DNA of 17,303 nucleotides from DASVDK01 sp036381125 [NCBI: Thermodesulfobacteriota bacterium] (GTDB lineage: Bacteria > DASVDK01), in NCBI GenBank assembly GCA_036381125.1, contig DASVDK010000253.1:1-17303 (forward strand), given 5' to 3'. Shown in pieces: positions 1 to 6,967 of this stretch (positions are counted from its first letter, which is position 1; every line of letters starts with the position of its first letter). The notes beneath the pieces are model-generated. The model saw only the letters and a list, made by a program, of their open reading frames with translations. It searched no databases and was not told where the DNA came from. The position numbers and the translations under genes were made by a program.

Positions 1-231
1 CTCCGCGACGGGGTCGTTGGCGCGGAGGTCGACGTGCCCGCGGTTCTTTGCGACCTTGGGCTCGGGCACGCGTTGCAGGAACACGATCGGCCTGTCCGCG
101 TCGTCCGGAGGGGCGAGCACCACGAACTCGCCGAGCACGTCACGCACGCCATAGCCGAGCGCCTCGCACCAGAATGGCGCGAGAGCGCTCGGAGACGCGC
201 AGTCGATCGTCAGCGCAAACAGTCTCGCCAT
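1..231 (-). CDS. VOC/glyoxalase-like family protein (N-terminal part, cut by window edge)
   Basis: An open frame of 77 codons runs from an ATG at 231 to the window edge without a stop. The translation begins MARLFALTIDCASPSALAPF and continues with a WCEALGYGV stretch, then FVVLAPPDD, a VFLQRVPEPK strand and KNRGHVDLRAND. This is the usual layout of the small glyoxalase-like (VOC superfamily, Glyoxalase_6 type) proteins, in which the KNR-H-DL segment closes the first beta-alpha-beta-beta-beta module. An AGGAGG ribosome binding site lies 8 nt upstream, which fixes the start. The protein is probably cytosolic and usually about 120 residues in full; the C-terminal third is outside the window. The substrate is unknown, as this subfamily is poorly characterised. 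It is separated from the neighbouring dehydrogenase gene by about 300 bp and is probably a separate transcription unit. Confidence 0.8.
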   Translation of the reverse strand, partial: MARLFALTIDCASPSALAPFWCEALGYGVRDVLGEFVVLAPPDDADRPIVFLQRVPEPKVAKNRGHVDLRANDPVAE

Positions 232-530
232 CGTACGGTCCTCCTGAGGTGGACGGCGTTCCCCGGGTACGGCGACGTTGCGATCGTAGCAAGCCCGCGA
301 CTCCGTGCCCGCCGGCGCTCCGCATCGAGCACGTCCGTCGACGCCGCGTCCTCGATGTGCAGGACACGTCTCGGCGCGGCCGATCGGTTCCCGGCAGCAC
401 CCGCAGCGGCCCGTTGTCCGTACCCGTTGTCCGTCGTGGCGTGGTCGTGCCGCGCAACCAGCCGGTTGGCCTCCGGCGACTCGTCGAAGAGGGCGGCTGG
501 AGACGGCCGGGCTGCCGCGCCGACGGCGCA
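232..530. other. Intergenic region without a convincing gene
   Basis: Nearly 300 bp lie between the VOC gene start and the end of the leucine-type dehydrogenase gene. Frames that stay open here are arginine-, serine- and proline-rich with no recognisable domain, and look like the usual chance openness of GC-rich DNA. The VOC ribosome binding site lies at 240-245. Visible structure is limited to a 12-bp direct repeat (410-434) and a short GC palindrome (517-529) right after the dehydrogenase stop codon. I saw no U-tract terminator, so where the left operon ends is not resolved. Confidence 0.55.
410..434. repeat. Two-copy 12-bp direct repeat
   Basis: CCCGTTGTCCGT occurs at 410-421 and again at 423-434, separated by one base, a 13-bp period. 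It is non-coding and has only two copies. It may be a slippage product or a pair of protein binding half-sites upstream of the VOC gene; nothing else supports a function. Confidence 0.5.
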
Positions 531-1595
531 TCAGATCATCCGCAGGTCCCTGGCCATGGCGAGCCGGCGCTCGGCGATCCGGTCGGCGGCCTTCTCGGGC
601 GTGATCCCCTCGCGCTTCGCGATGGCGAACAGCTCGTACGTCCGCTCCTTGATCCGGGAGACGTTCTTCCAGGCCCGCTCGCGGCTGAAGCCCCCCTTCT
701 GCAGCCGGTCGGTGTCGAAGATGGTGCCGCCGGAGTTGGCGACGTAGTCGGGGCAGTAGAGGATGCCCCGCTGCTGGAGCATCTCCCCGTGCCGCTCCTC
801 GGCGAGCTGGTTGTTGGCGCTGCCGCAGACGATCCGGCACCGGAGGCGCGGGATGGTCCGGTCGTCGAGGGTCGCGCCGAGGGCGTACGGGGCGTAGATG
901 TCGCAGGCGACGTCGTAGATCTCGTCGGGCGCGACCGCCTTCACGCCGTACTCCCGCTTCGCCCGCTCGACCTTCGCCTCGTCGATGTCGGCGACGACGA
1001 CGGTCGCCCCCTCCTTGACGAGGCCGACCAGCGCGTTCCAGCCGACGGCGCCGAGCCCCTGGAGGGCGACGGTCCGTCCCTGCAGGGACTCGCTTCCCCA
1101 CGCCTCGTGCGCCGCCGCCTTCATGGCCTGCTGGACGCCGAAGGCGGTGGCCGGGGCGATGTCGCCGGCGCCGCCGCAGTACTCGGGGAGCGTGACGACG
1201 TGGTCGGTCTCCTTGTAGAGCGTCTCCATGTCGTCGAGCGTCGTGCCGACGTCCTCGCCGGTCTGGTACTCGCCGGCGAGGCTCTGGATGCAGCGGCCCA
1301 TCGCCCGGATGAGCGCCTCGGTCTTCTCGCGCTTCGGGTCGCCGATGATGACCGCCTTGCCGCCCCCGAGGTTGATGCCGGCCGCGGCGTACTTGTAGGT
1401 CATGCCGCGGCCGAGGCGGAGGGCGTCCATGATGGCGTCCTCCTCGGAGTCGTAGGTCCACATCCTGAGGCCGCCGGTCGCGGGGCCGAGGGCGGTCGAG
1501 TGGATGGCGATGATCGCCTTGAGGCCGACATCCCTGTTCTGGCAGAAGACGAGCTTGCGGAAGTCGTACTTCGCCATGTAGTCGACGATGTTCAT
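531..1595 (-). CDS. Leucine/valine-type amino acid dehydrogenase (Glu/Leu/Phe/Val dehydrogenase family)
   Basis: 354 residues, the usual size of Leu/Val/Phe dehydrogenases. These cytosolic enzymes convert a branched-chain or aromatic L-amino acid reversibly to its 2-oxoacid plus ammonia and NADH. The N-terminal catalytic domain shows GPATGGLRMW (about 37-46), TYKYAAAG with Lys68, and the glycine-rich LGGGKAV with Lys80, the classic catalytic lysine position of leucine dehydrogenase. Asp115 in GEDVGT fits the second catalytic residue. The NAD-binding domain has GLGAVG at 180-185, followed by VVADID, whose aspartate suits NAD over NADP. NSGGTI near residue 285 is also typical. GGAG lies 5 nt before the ATG. 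It is the last gene of the minus-strand operon, 45 nt after the SDR gene. Placement behind a Liv-type importer and with a 2-oxoacid oxidoreductase suggests it supplies the 2-oxoacid. Exact amino acid preference cannot be read from sequence alone. Confidence 0.93.
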   Translation of the reverse strand: MNIVDYMAKYDFRKLVFCQNRDVGLKAIIAIHSTALGPATGGLRMWTYDSEEDAIMDALRLGRGMTYKYAAAGINLGGGKAVIIGDPKREKTEALIRAMGRCIQSLAGEYQTGEDVGTTLDDMETLYKETDHVVTLPEYCGGAGDIAPATAFGVQQAMKAAAHEAWGSESLQGRTVALQGLGAVGWNALVGLVKEGATVVVADIDEAKVERAKREYGVKAVAPDEIYDVACDIYAPYALGATLDDRTIPRLRCRIVCGSANNQLAEERHGEMLQQRGILYCPDYVANSGGTIFDTDRLQKGGFSRERAWKNVSRIKERTYELFAIAKREGITPEKAADRIAERRLAMARDLRMI

Positions 1596-1640
1596 AGTGA
1601 CTCCGGGGGGCCTGACGGCCCGCAGAGACGGCCGCGGCCG

Positions 1641-2408
1641 CTAGGCCGCCGTCCAGCCGCCGTCGACCATGAGGATGCTGCCGGTGACGTACGACGACGC
1701 GTCGGACGCGAGGAAGACGCAGGGGCCGACCAGCTCCTCGGCCTCGCCGCGCCGGCCGAGCGGCGTCCACTCGCGGATGTGCCGCTCCTTGGCCTCGTTG
1801 TGGACGTTCTCGACCCCCTGCATGACGTTGCGGAAGTAGGCGGGCGCGAAGGCGTTCACCCGCACGTTGTGCTCGGCCCACTCGACGGCGAGCGTCCGGA
1901 CGAGCTGGTTCACGCCCCCCTTGCTCGAGGCGTAGGGGACGAGCCCCTTGATGCCGACGGAGCCGGCGATGGACGAGTTCATGAGGATGCTGCCCTTCCG
2001 CTGCGCGATCATCACCCGGCCGACCGCCTGCGCGCAGAGGAAGTAGCCCTTGAGGTTGACGTCGAGGATCTGGTCCCACTCGGCCTCGGCGTAGTCGACG
2101 GCCGGCTTGATGATGTCGATGCCGGCGTTGTTCACGAGGACGTCGATCCTCCCGAACTCGGCCGTCGCCCTGGCGACCATCGCGTCCACGTCGGCCTTCT
2201 TCGACGTGTCCACGGTGAGCGGCAGCGCCGTGCGTCCGATGTCGCGGACCTCCCTGGCCGCGGCCTCGACCTGCGAGGCGGTGCGCGAGCAGAGGACGAG
2301 GTCGGCCCCCTCTCGCGCGAGGCCGAGCGCGATGGCCTTGCCGAGGCCGCGCCCCGAGCCGGTGACGACGGCGACCTTGCCGGTGAGATCGAAGAGCCTG
2401 CTTGCCAT
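1641..2408 (-). CDS. SDR family NAD(P)-dependent oxidoreductase
   Basis: 255 residues, a classical short-chain dehydrogenase/reductase. It has the nucleotide motif TGSGRGLG at 16-23, NNAG at 93-96, Asn118 in the helix-4 position, a serine pair at 145-146 (NSSIAG) and the catalytic YxxxK as Tyr159 and Lys163. SRTAS after beta-2 (Arg42) hints at NADP binding. The C-terminal end SYVTGSILMVDGGWTA is the standard family ending. GGGAGGAG sits just before the ATG. It lies between the LivM and leucine-type dehydrogenase genes, 15 nt after LivM, so it is co-transcribed. Relatives are called 3-oxoacyl-ACP reductase, glucose dehydrogenase or 3-hydroxyacyl-CoA dehydrogenase. In this context it may act on a hydroxy- or oxo-acid from amino acid breakdown, but the substrate is not determined. 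Confidence 0.93.
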   Translation of the reverse strand: MASRLFDLTGKVAVVTGSGRGLGKAIALGLAREGADLVLCSRTASQVEAAAREVRDIGRTALPLTVDTSKKADVDAMVARATAEFGRIDVLVNNAGIDIIKPAVDYAEAEWDQILDVNLKGYFLCAQAVGRVMIAQRKGSILMNSSIAGSVGIKGLVPYASSKGGVNQLVRTLAVEWAEHNVRVNAFAPAYFRNVMQGVENVHNEAKERHIREWTPLGRRGEAEELVGPCVFLASDASSYVTGSILMVDGGWTAA

Positions 2409-2423
2409 CTTCTCCTCCCTGGA

Positions 2424-3302
2424 TCAGACCGCGCGTCGGGCGCCGACGCGGCGGAACCAGACGGTGAGCACGATGAGGCCGAGACCGATCACCACCTGCC
2501 GGATCGCGGCCACCTGGGGCGCGCCGAGGCCGGGGGCGACGTCCTTCGCGAACCGCGTCCCTTCGAGGACCGTGTAGAGGATGGCCGTGCCGAGGAGCGC
2601 GCCGCGCATCGAGCCGGGCCGGCCGATGATCATCGCCATCCAGGCGTAGAAGGTGATCTCCGGCGTGAACTGGTCGGGCGACACGTAGCTGATGTAGTGG
2701 GCCGAGAGGGTCCCCGCGACCGCGGCGATGGCCGCGCCCACGGCGAGCGCCGTGAGGCGGAAGGCGAGCACGTCCTTGCCGAGCGAGGCGGCGGCGACGT
2801 CGTCGTCGCGGACGGCGCGCAGCGTGCGGCCGAGGGGGCTGCGGGTCAGCACCTCGCAGATCGCGTAGGCGGCCGCCACGGTGGCGACGACGAGGAGCAG
2901 GTAGAGGTGGCTCGACGGGACGCCGCCGATCGAGGCGAGGCGCGGGATGTCGGAGATGCCGAGGACCCCCCGGGTGAGCCCGCGCGCGTTCGTGAGGAAG
3001 AGGCGAACCAGCTCCGAGAAGCCGAGGGTGAGGATGGCGAAGTAGTCCTCGCGCAGCCTGAGCGTGGCGGTGCCGATGAGGAGGCTCGCCGCGATGGCGA
3101 GACAGACGCCGACCAGGAGCCCCGCGACGGGCGGCCAGCCGAGGGTGACGCTCAGGATCGCCGACGAGTAGGCGCCGATCGCGTAGAAGGCGACGTGGCC
3201 GAAGTTGACCAGGCCGGTGATCCCGTAGTGGAGGTTGAGCCCCAGGGCGAGGAGCGTCTGGATGCCGATCAGCGTCGCCAGCGCGATCAGGTACTCGGTC
3301 AC
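2424..3302 (-). CDS. livM: Branched-chain amino acid ABC transporter permease, LivM type
   Basis: 292 residues starting at a GTG that overlaps the LivH stop codon (GTGA). The frame stays open further upstream, but that extension is arginine- and proline-rich antisense-like sequence inside the LivH gene, so the coupled GTG is preferred. The protein is a polytopic inner-membrane subunit. Hydrophobic segments begin at LIALATLIGIQTLLALG. The family stretch GLNLHYGITGLVNFGHVAFYAIGAY is present, and the cytoplasmic coupling segment SPLGRTLRAVRDDDVAAASLGKDV lies in the second half, followed by GRPGSMRGALLGT. It forms the translocation path with LivH and is driven by LivG and LivF. Liv-family importers take up branched-chain or other amino acids, and sometimes urea, amides or aromatic acids. 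The adjoining amino acid dehydrogenase supports an amino acid substrate here. Confidence 0.94.
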   Translation of the reverse strand: MTEYLIALATLIGIQTLLALGLNLHYGITGLVNFGHVAFYAIGAYSSAILSVTLGWPPVAGLLVGVCLAIAASLLIGTATLRLREDYFAILTLGFSELVRLFLTNARGLTRGVLGISDIPRLASIGGVPSSHLYLLLVVATVAAAYAICEVLTRSPLGRTLRAVRDDDVAAASLGKDVLAFRLTALAVGAAIAAVAGTLSAHYISYVSPDQFTPEITFYAWMAMIIGRPGSMRGALLGTAILYTVLEGTRFAKDVAPGLGAPQVAAIRQVVIGLGLIVLTVWFRRVGARRAV

Positions 3303-4159
3303 TTCGCGCCCCAGATGCCGCGCGGCCGGAAGAGGAGGCAGAGCGCCATGACGGTGAAGGCCACCGCCTCCTTGTAGACCGACGGGATGACGAGGGTCGA
3401 CCACTCCTGCGCCAGGCCGATGACGGCCGCGCCGCCGAGGGCGCCGTACGGGTTGCCGATGCCGCCGAGGATGGCCGAGGCGAAGATCGGGATGATGAGA
3501 TCCCAGCCCATGTTCGGCTGGATGACGAGGTTGAGGCCGAGGAGCACGCCGCCGACGGCCGCTGAGAGCACCGCGATCACCCACATGGCGATCCGCGCGC
3601 GCTCCACGTCGACCCCGGCGATCTGGCAGAGGACCGGGTTGTCGGCCATCGCCCGCAGGATGCGGCCGAGCTTCGTGCGGGAGAGGAGCAGGTGGAGCGC
3701 CAGGGCCAGGACGAGCGCGGTCAGGATGGTCGCCATCTGGTTCGGCGTGAGGCGCACCGGCCCGAAGACCTTCGCCCGCTGGAGCGGCACGGCGTACTGG
3801 AAGAGCTCGCTGCCGAAGAGGAGCAGCACGAGGTGCCGCAGCACGAACGACACGCCGATGGAGATGATGAGGAGCTGCACCGTGCTCGTGACCGGCAGCT
3901 TGTCGTACGCCACGCGGGCGATCGGGACGCCGACGAGGAGCGCCAGCCCGACGCCGGCGACGGCGGCCAACCCGAAGGGCCAGCCGGCGAGGACGTTCAA
4001 CGCGAAGGTGGCGTAGGCCCCGAGCATCATGAAGTCGGGGTGCGCCACGTTGGCGAAGCGCGCCACGCCGAAGGTGAGCGAGAGCCCGACGGCCCCGAGG
4101 GCCAGCAGGCTCCCGATCAGGAGGCCGGTGACGCTGAGGTGGACGAGGTCGGCGAGCAT
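3299..4159 (-). CDS. livH: Branched-chain amino acid ABC transporter permease, LivH type
   Basis: 286 residues from ATG 4159. The sequence begins MLADLVHLSVTGLLIGSLLA and continues into GVARFANVAHPDFMMLGAY, the typical LivH N-terminal region. The coupling segment TKLGRILRAMADNPVLCQIAGVDVER and the later ASAILGGIGNPYGALGGAAVIG are family hallmarks. It is an integral inner-membrane protein pairing with LivM, whose GTG start overlaps this stop by 4 nt. No good ribosome binding site precedes the ATG. Instead a strong hairpin (4171-4200) sits 11 nt upstream, so initiation may depend on coupling or be reduced relative to the substrate-binding protein gene. An open extension upstream of 4159 has low-complexity Arg/Ser/Pro composition and was rejected. 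Confidence 0.93.
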   Translation of the reverse strand: MLADLVHLSVTGLLIGSLLALGAVGLSLTFGVARFANVAHPDFMMLGAYATFALNVLAGWPFGLAAVAGVGLALLVGVPIARVAYDKLPVTSTVQLLIISIGVSFVLRHLVLLLFGSELFQYAVPLQRAKVFGPVRLTPNQMATILTALVLALALHLLLSRTKLGRILRAMADNPVLCQIAGVDVERARIAMWVIAVLSAAVGGVLLGLNLVIQPNMGWDLIIPIFASAILGGIGNPYGALGGAAVIGLAQEWSTLVIPSVYKEAVAFTVMALCLLFRPRGIWGAK

Positions 4160-4170
4160 GGAAGCCGGGG

Positions 4171-4200
4171 GGCGGGGGCGCCCCGAGGGCCGCCCCCGCC
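4171..4200 (-). promoter_or_regulatory. Intercistronic hairpin between the binding-protein and LivH genes
   Basis: GGCGGGGGCG (4171-4180) and CGCCCCCGCC (4191-4200) are perfect reverse complements around a 10-nt loop. The stem lies in the 52-nt gap after the substrate-binding protein stop codon and 11 nt before the LivH ATG. There is no U-tract, so it is not an intrinsic terminator. Stable hairpins in this place, as in malE-malF, are known to protect the upstream message and lower downstream expression. That role here is inference. Confidence 0.55.
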
Positions 4201-4211
4201 GGCGGGCGTGG

Positions 4212-5456
4212 CTACGCCGCCTTGATCTCCGCGGCCTTGATCGTCTGCTCGAGGACCCACTTCCCGGACTTGATGCGGTGGATGCCGAAGTCGGTGTAGA
4301 CGTCGCCCGCCGCGTCGAAGTCGCAGGAGCCGGAGGCACCCTCGTAGTTGATCGCCTCCCCCTTCTGGACCAGCGGGGCCGCCTCGGCCCAGGTGCCCAC
4401 CGTCTTGCCGGGAGGGTTCGAGACCTTCCGGATGTTGTCGCGGATGGCGGTGCCGTCGCCGCTCTTCGCGGAGAGCGCGGCGAGCGAGACGACGAGCATG
4501 TGGTCGTACGCCATGGCGGCGAAGAACTCCGGGTCGGTCTTGTAGGCCGCCCGGTAGAGCTTCGTCAGGTGGGCGAGGGCAGGGGAGCCGAGGGTCGGGA
4601 CGGCCTCGACGACGATGATCCCCTCGGCCGCCTCCCGGCCGATGCCCTGGATGAACTGCTGGTTGAAGGCGAAGCCGGGCCCCATCCAGGTGCCGCCGAG
4701 GCCGAGCTGGAACCACTCCTTGAAGACCAGGATGCCGTCGGCCGTGTAGCCGCCGAAGACGATCACGTCCGGCTTGCCGGCGAGCGCCTCCTGCACCTCG
4801 GAGCGGTAGCTCGCCTGGTTCGGGTTGTAGACGACGCGTCCGGTGATCTTCCCGCCGGCCTTCTGGAAGCGCTCGGCGAAGGTGTCGCCGAGGGTGATGC
4901 CGTAGGGGTTGTTGAGGAGGACGAGCGCCGCGCTCTTGAAGCCGAGCTTCTGCGCGGCGGTCGTGTAGATGCTGCTCACCAGGACCTGGGAGGTGTAGGT
5001 CCGGTAGAGGAAGTCGTCGTCCTGGAAGGTGGTCACGGCCGAGGAGCTGGACACGTTGAAGTGCGGGATCTTCGCCGCCGCCGTGAGCGGCGCGACCGCG
5101 AGCGTGACCGCCGACGACCAGGTGCCGAGGAGGACGTTGACGCGGTCGACCTCGATGAGCTTCTTGGCGGCGCGGACCGCCGCGTCGGGGTTGGTCTGGC
5201 CGTCCTCGACGAGGAGCTGGATCGGCCGGCCGCCGATGCCGCCCTGCGTGTTGATGTCGTCGGCGACGATCCTGTACGTGTTCGCGAGGATGGTGCCGTA
5301 CACGGAGCCGGCGCCGGTCAGCGGGCTCAGCGTGCCGATCCTGATCGGCCCCGAGCCCTGGGCCACGGCCGCGCGCGGGAAGCCGAGGTTGCCGGCGAGC
5401 AGGGCGGTGCCGCCGACCCCCGCGGTGGTGAGGAACCGGCGCCTGTCGAGCCTCAT
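4212..5456 (-). CDS. Liv-type ABC transporter substrate-binding protein, Tat-exported
   Basis: 414 residues from ATG 5456. A GTG six bases further upstream is in frame, but the GGGAGG ribosome binding site overlaps it, so the ATG is the better start. The N-terminus MRLDRRRFLTTAG contains a twin-arginine motif (Arg5-Arg6-x-Phe8-Leu9), followed by a hydrophobic stretch and an AVA-Q cleavage site near residue 32, indicating export folded through Tat. The mature part starts IRIGTLSPLTGAGS, the classic opening of periplasmic type-I binding proteins of the LivJ/AmiC family. VEDGQTNPDAAVRAAKKLI and FGGYTADGILVFKEW also fit. It presumably captures the ligand in the periplasm and passes it to LivHM. 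It lies between the ATPase genes and the permease genes, with its own candidate promoter and a hairpin after it. Ligand is not certain: branched-chain or aromatic amino acids fit the context. Confidence 0.92.
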   Translation of the reverse strand: MRLDRRRFLTTAGVGGTALLAGNLGFPRAAVAQGSGPIRIGTLSPLTGAGSVYGTILANTYRIVADDINTQGGIGGRPIQLLVEDGQTNPDAAVRAAKKLIEVDRVNVLLGTWSSAVTLAVAPLTAAAKIPHFNVSSSSAVTTFQDDDFLYRTYTSQVLVSSIYTTAAQKLGFKSAALVLLNNPYGITLGDTFAERFQKAGGKITGRVVYNPNQASYRSEVQEALAGKPDVIVFGGYTADGILVFKEWFQLGLGGTWMGPGFAFNQQFIQGIGREAAEGIIVVEAVPTLGSPALAHLTKLYRAAYKTDPEFFAAMAYDHMLVVSLAALSAKSGDGTAIRDNIRKVSNPPGKTVGTWAEAAPLVQKGEAINYEGASGSCDFDAAGDVYTDFGIHRIKSGKWVLEQTIKAAEIKAA

Positions 5457-5461
5457 GGCCA

Positions 5462-5467
5462 CCTCCC
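5462..5467 (-). promoter_or_regulatory. Ribosome binding site that selects ATG 5456
   Basis: GGGAGG on the minus strand lies 5 nt before ATG 5456 and covers the first base of the alternative GTG at 5462. A ribosome cannot use this site for the GTG, which decides the start of the substrate-binding protein. Confidence 0.75.
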
Positions 5468-5484
5468 GGTCAAGTTAAAACAAC

Positions 5485-5493
5485 ATTATATCA
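5485..5493 (-). promoter_or_regulatory. Candidate extended -10 promoter for the substrate-binding protein gene
   Basis: On the minus strand the sequence reads TGATATAAT, a perfect extended -10 element (TGnTATAAT). Its TGA is also the stop codon of livF. It sits in an AT-rich patch of about 30 nt within very GC-rich DNA, and a start of transcription about 6-7 nt downstream would give a leader of about 22 nt. The -35 position 17 bp upstream (GAGGGA) is poor, which extended -10 promoters tolerate. Confidence 0.5.
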
Positions 5494-6204
5494 CATGACG
5501 CCTCGCGTCCCTCCGAGGTAGAGCCGGCCCACCTCCTCGTCGGCGAGCAGCGTGGAGCCCGGCCCCTCGAGGCGGTTGCGGCCGCCGGCGAGCACGTAGC
5601 CGCGGTGCGACAGGGCGAGGGCCTCGCGGGCGTTCTGCTCGACGAGCAGGATCGCGACCCCGGCCCGGTTGATCTCGACGATCTTCGCGAAGACCGTCTC
5701 GACCATGAGCGGCGAGAGCCCGGCCGACGGCTCGTCGAGGAGGAGGAGGGCCGGGTCGAGCATGAGCGCGCGCCCCATGGCGACCATCTGGCGCTCACCG
5801 CCCGAGAGCGCGCCGACCTTCAGGCGCCGTTTGGCGGCCAGGTTGGGAAAGAGCGCCGCCACCTGCTCGAGCCGCTCGCGCACGCCGCCCTGCCGCGCGA
5901 CCGCGCCGATCTCGAGGTTCTCCTCGACCGTGAGCGAGGGGAAGACGTTCTCGACCTGCGGCACGTAGGAGATGCCGCGCCGGACGATCGCCTCGGGCTT
6001 GAGGGCGCCGATCGGCTCGCCCCGGAAGCGGATCTCTCCGCCGGTCGGCCGGAGGAGCCCGAAGACGGTCTTCATCAGGGTGGACTTGCCGGCGCCGTTG
6101 GGACCGACGAGGGTGACGATCTCGCCCTCGCCGACGCGGACGTCCACGCCGTGGAGGATCTCCATGCCGCCGTAGCCGGCGCGGACGCCGCTAACCTCGA
6201 GCAT
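5491..6204 (-). CDS. livF: Branched-chain amino acid ABC transporter ATP-binding protein, LivF type
   Basis: 237 residues, normal for LivF. The ATPase shows Walker A GPNGAGKST at 34-42, a Q-loop in SYVPQVENVFPSLTVEENL, the ABC signature LSGGERQ at 133-139 and Walker B LLLLDEP at 153-159. The usual switch histidine position reads VEQNAREAL, with Gln replacing His, which is the normal state in LivF proteins. It works on the cytoplasmic face with LivG to power uptake. Its ATG lies inside the end of livG (14-nt overlap), so the two are translationally linked. Its stop codon is embedded in a candidate promoter for the next gene. Confidence 0.95.
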   Translation of the reverse strand: MLEVSGVRAGYGGMEILHGVDVRVGEGEIVTLVGPNGAGKSTLMKTVFGLLRPTGGEIRFRGEPIGALKPEAIVRRGISYVPQVENVFPSLTVEENLEIGAVARQGGVRERLEQVAALFPNLAAKRRLKVGALSGGERQMVAMGRALMLDPALLLLDEPSAGLSPLMVETVFAKIVEINRAGVAILLVEQNAREALALSHRGYVLAGGRNRLEGPGSTLLADEEVGRLYLGGTRGVM

Positions 6205-6967
6205 GCTTCCGGCCGAGGTAGGCCTCGAGCACGCGGGGGTCGCGCCGGACGTGCTCCGGCGTCCCCTCGGCGAGCGTGCGCCCCTCGCTCATGACGATGA
6301 CCGGGTCGCAGAGGCTCATGACGAGGTCCATGTCGTGCTCGATGAGGAGCACCGTGACGCCCCGCTCGGTGGCCAGCCGGCGGATGTAGCCGGCCAGCTC
6401 CCCCATGAGCGTGGGGTTCACGCCGGCCCCCGGCTCGTCGAGGAGGAGGAGCTTCGGCTCGGCCATCATGATCCGCCCGAGCTCGAGGAGCTTCTTCTGG
6501 CCGCCCGAGAGGGTCGAGGCGAGCTGGTCCCGGACGCCGGCGAGGCCGAGGAACGCGAGGACGTCGTCGGCCCTGGCGCGCAGGCGCGCCTCCTCCTCGC
6601 GGACCGCGCGGCCGCGCAGCCAGGGCGCCCAGAGCCGCTCGCCGAGCTGCTCCCCCGGGACCACCATCAGGTTCTCGAGAACGGTGAGGTCCTTGAACTC
6701 GCGAGGGATCTGGAAGGTGCGGCAGAGGCCCCGGCGGAAGACCCGGTGAGGCTTCTCGCCGGTGATGTCGGCGCCGTCGAAGACGATGCGGCCGGCGTCT
6801 GGCGTGTGGACGCCGGCGATCAGGTTGAAGAGCGTCGTCTTGCCGGCGCCGTTGGGGCCGATGAGGCCGGTGATGGCCCCCTCCCGGACGCCGAGCGTGC
6901 ACGCCTCGACGGCGTGCACGCCACCGAACGCCTTGGCGAGCGACTCGACCGAGAGGAGTGTCCTCAC
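6191..6967 (-). CDS. livG: Branched-chain amino acid ABC transporter ATP-binding protein, LivG type
   Basis: 258 residues from a GTG at 6967 that overlaps the stop of the oxidoreductase gene (GTGA). The frame is open for a long distance upstream as an antisense-like shadow inside the oxidoreductase gene, so the coupled GTG was chosen. It begins VRTLLSVESLAKAFGGVHAV. It has Walker A GPNGAGKTT at 37-45, the LivG-typical RTFQIPREFKDLTVLENL at 83-100, signature LSGGQKK at 153-159, Walker B LLLLDEP at 173-179 and switch His211. The C-terminal SEGRTLAEGTPEHVRRDPRVLEAYLG is a LivG hallmark. It pairs with LivF as the ATPase heterodimer of the importer. Confidence 0.94.
   Translation of the reverse strand: MRTLLSVESLAKAFGGVHAVEACTLGVREGAITGLIGPNGAGKTTLFNLIAGVHTPDAGRIVFDGADITGEKPHRVFRRGLCRTFQIPREFKDLTVLENLMVVPGEQLGERLWAPWLRGRAVREEEARLRARADDVLAFLGLAGVRDQLASTLSGGQKKLLELGRIMMAEPKLLLLDEPGAGVNPTLMGELAGYIRRLATERGVTVLLIEHDMDLVMSLCDPVIVMSEGRTLAEGTPEHVRRDPRVLEAYLGRKHARG

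Noticed and set aside
517-529. GC palindrome GCGCCG-A-CGGCGC just after the left operon's last stop, as a terminator
   Set aside because: The centre is a single base so the full stem cannot fold, and there is no U-tract on the transcript side.
48-3377. Plus-strand open frame of about 1100 codons
   Set aside because: It lies antisense to the leucine-type dehydrogenase, SDR and LivM genes, is made mostly of Arg, Asp, Gly, Val and Ala without domains, and reflects the strong GC bias of the true genes' third codon positions.
4029-5498. Plus-strand open frame of about 490 codons
   Set aside because: Antisense to the substrate-binding protein and the LivH start; repetitive Glu/Arg/Asp/Val composition, no recognisable domain.
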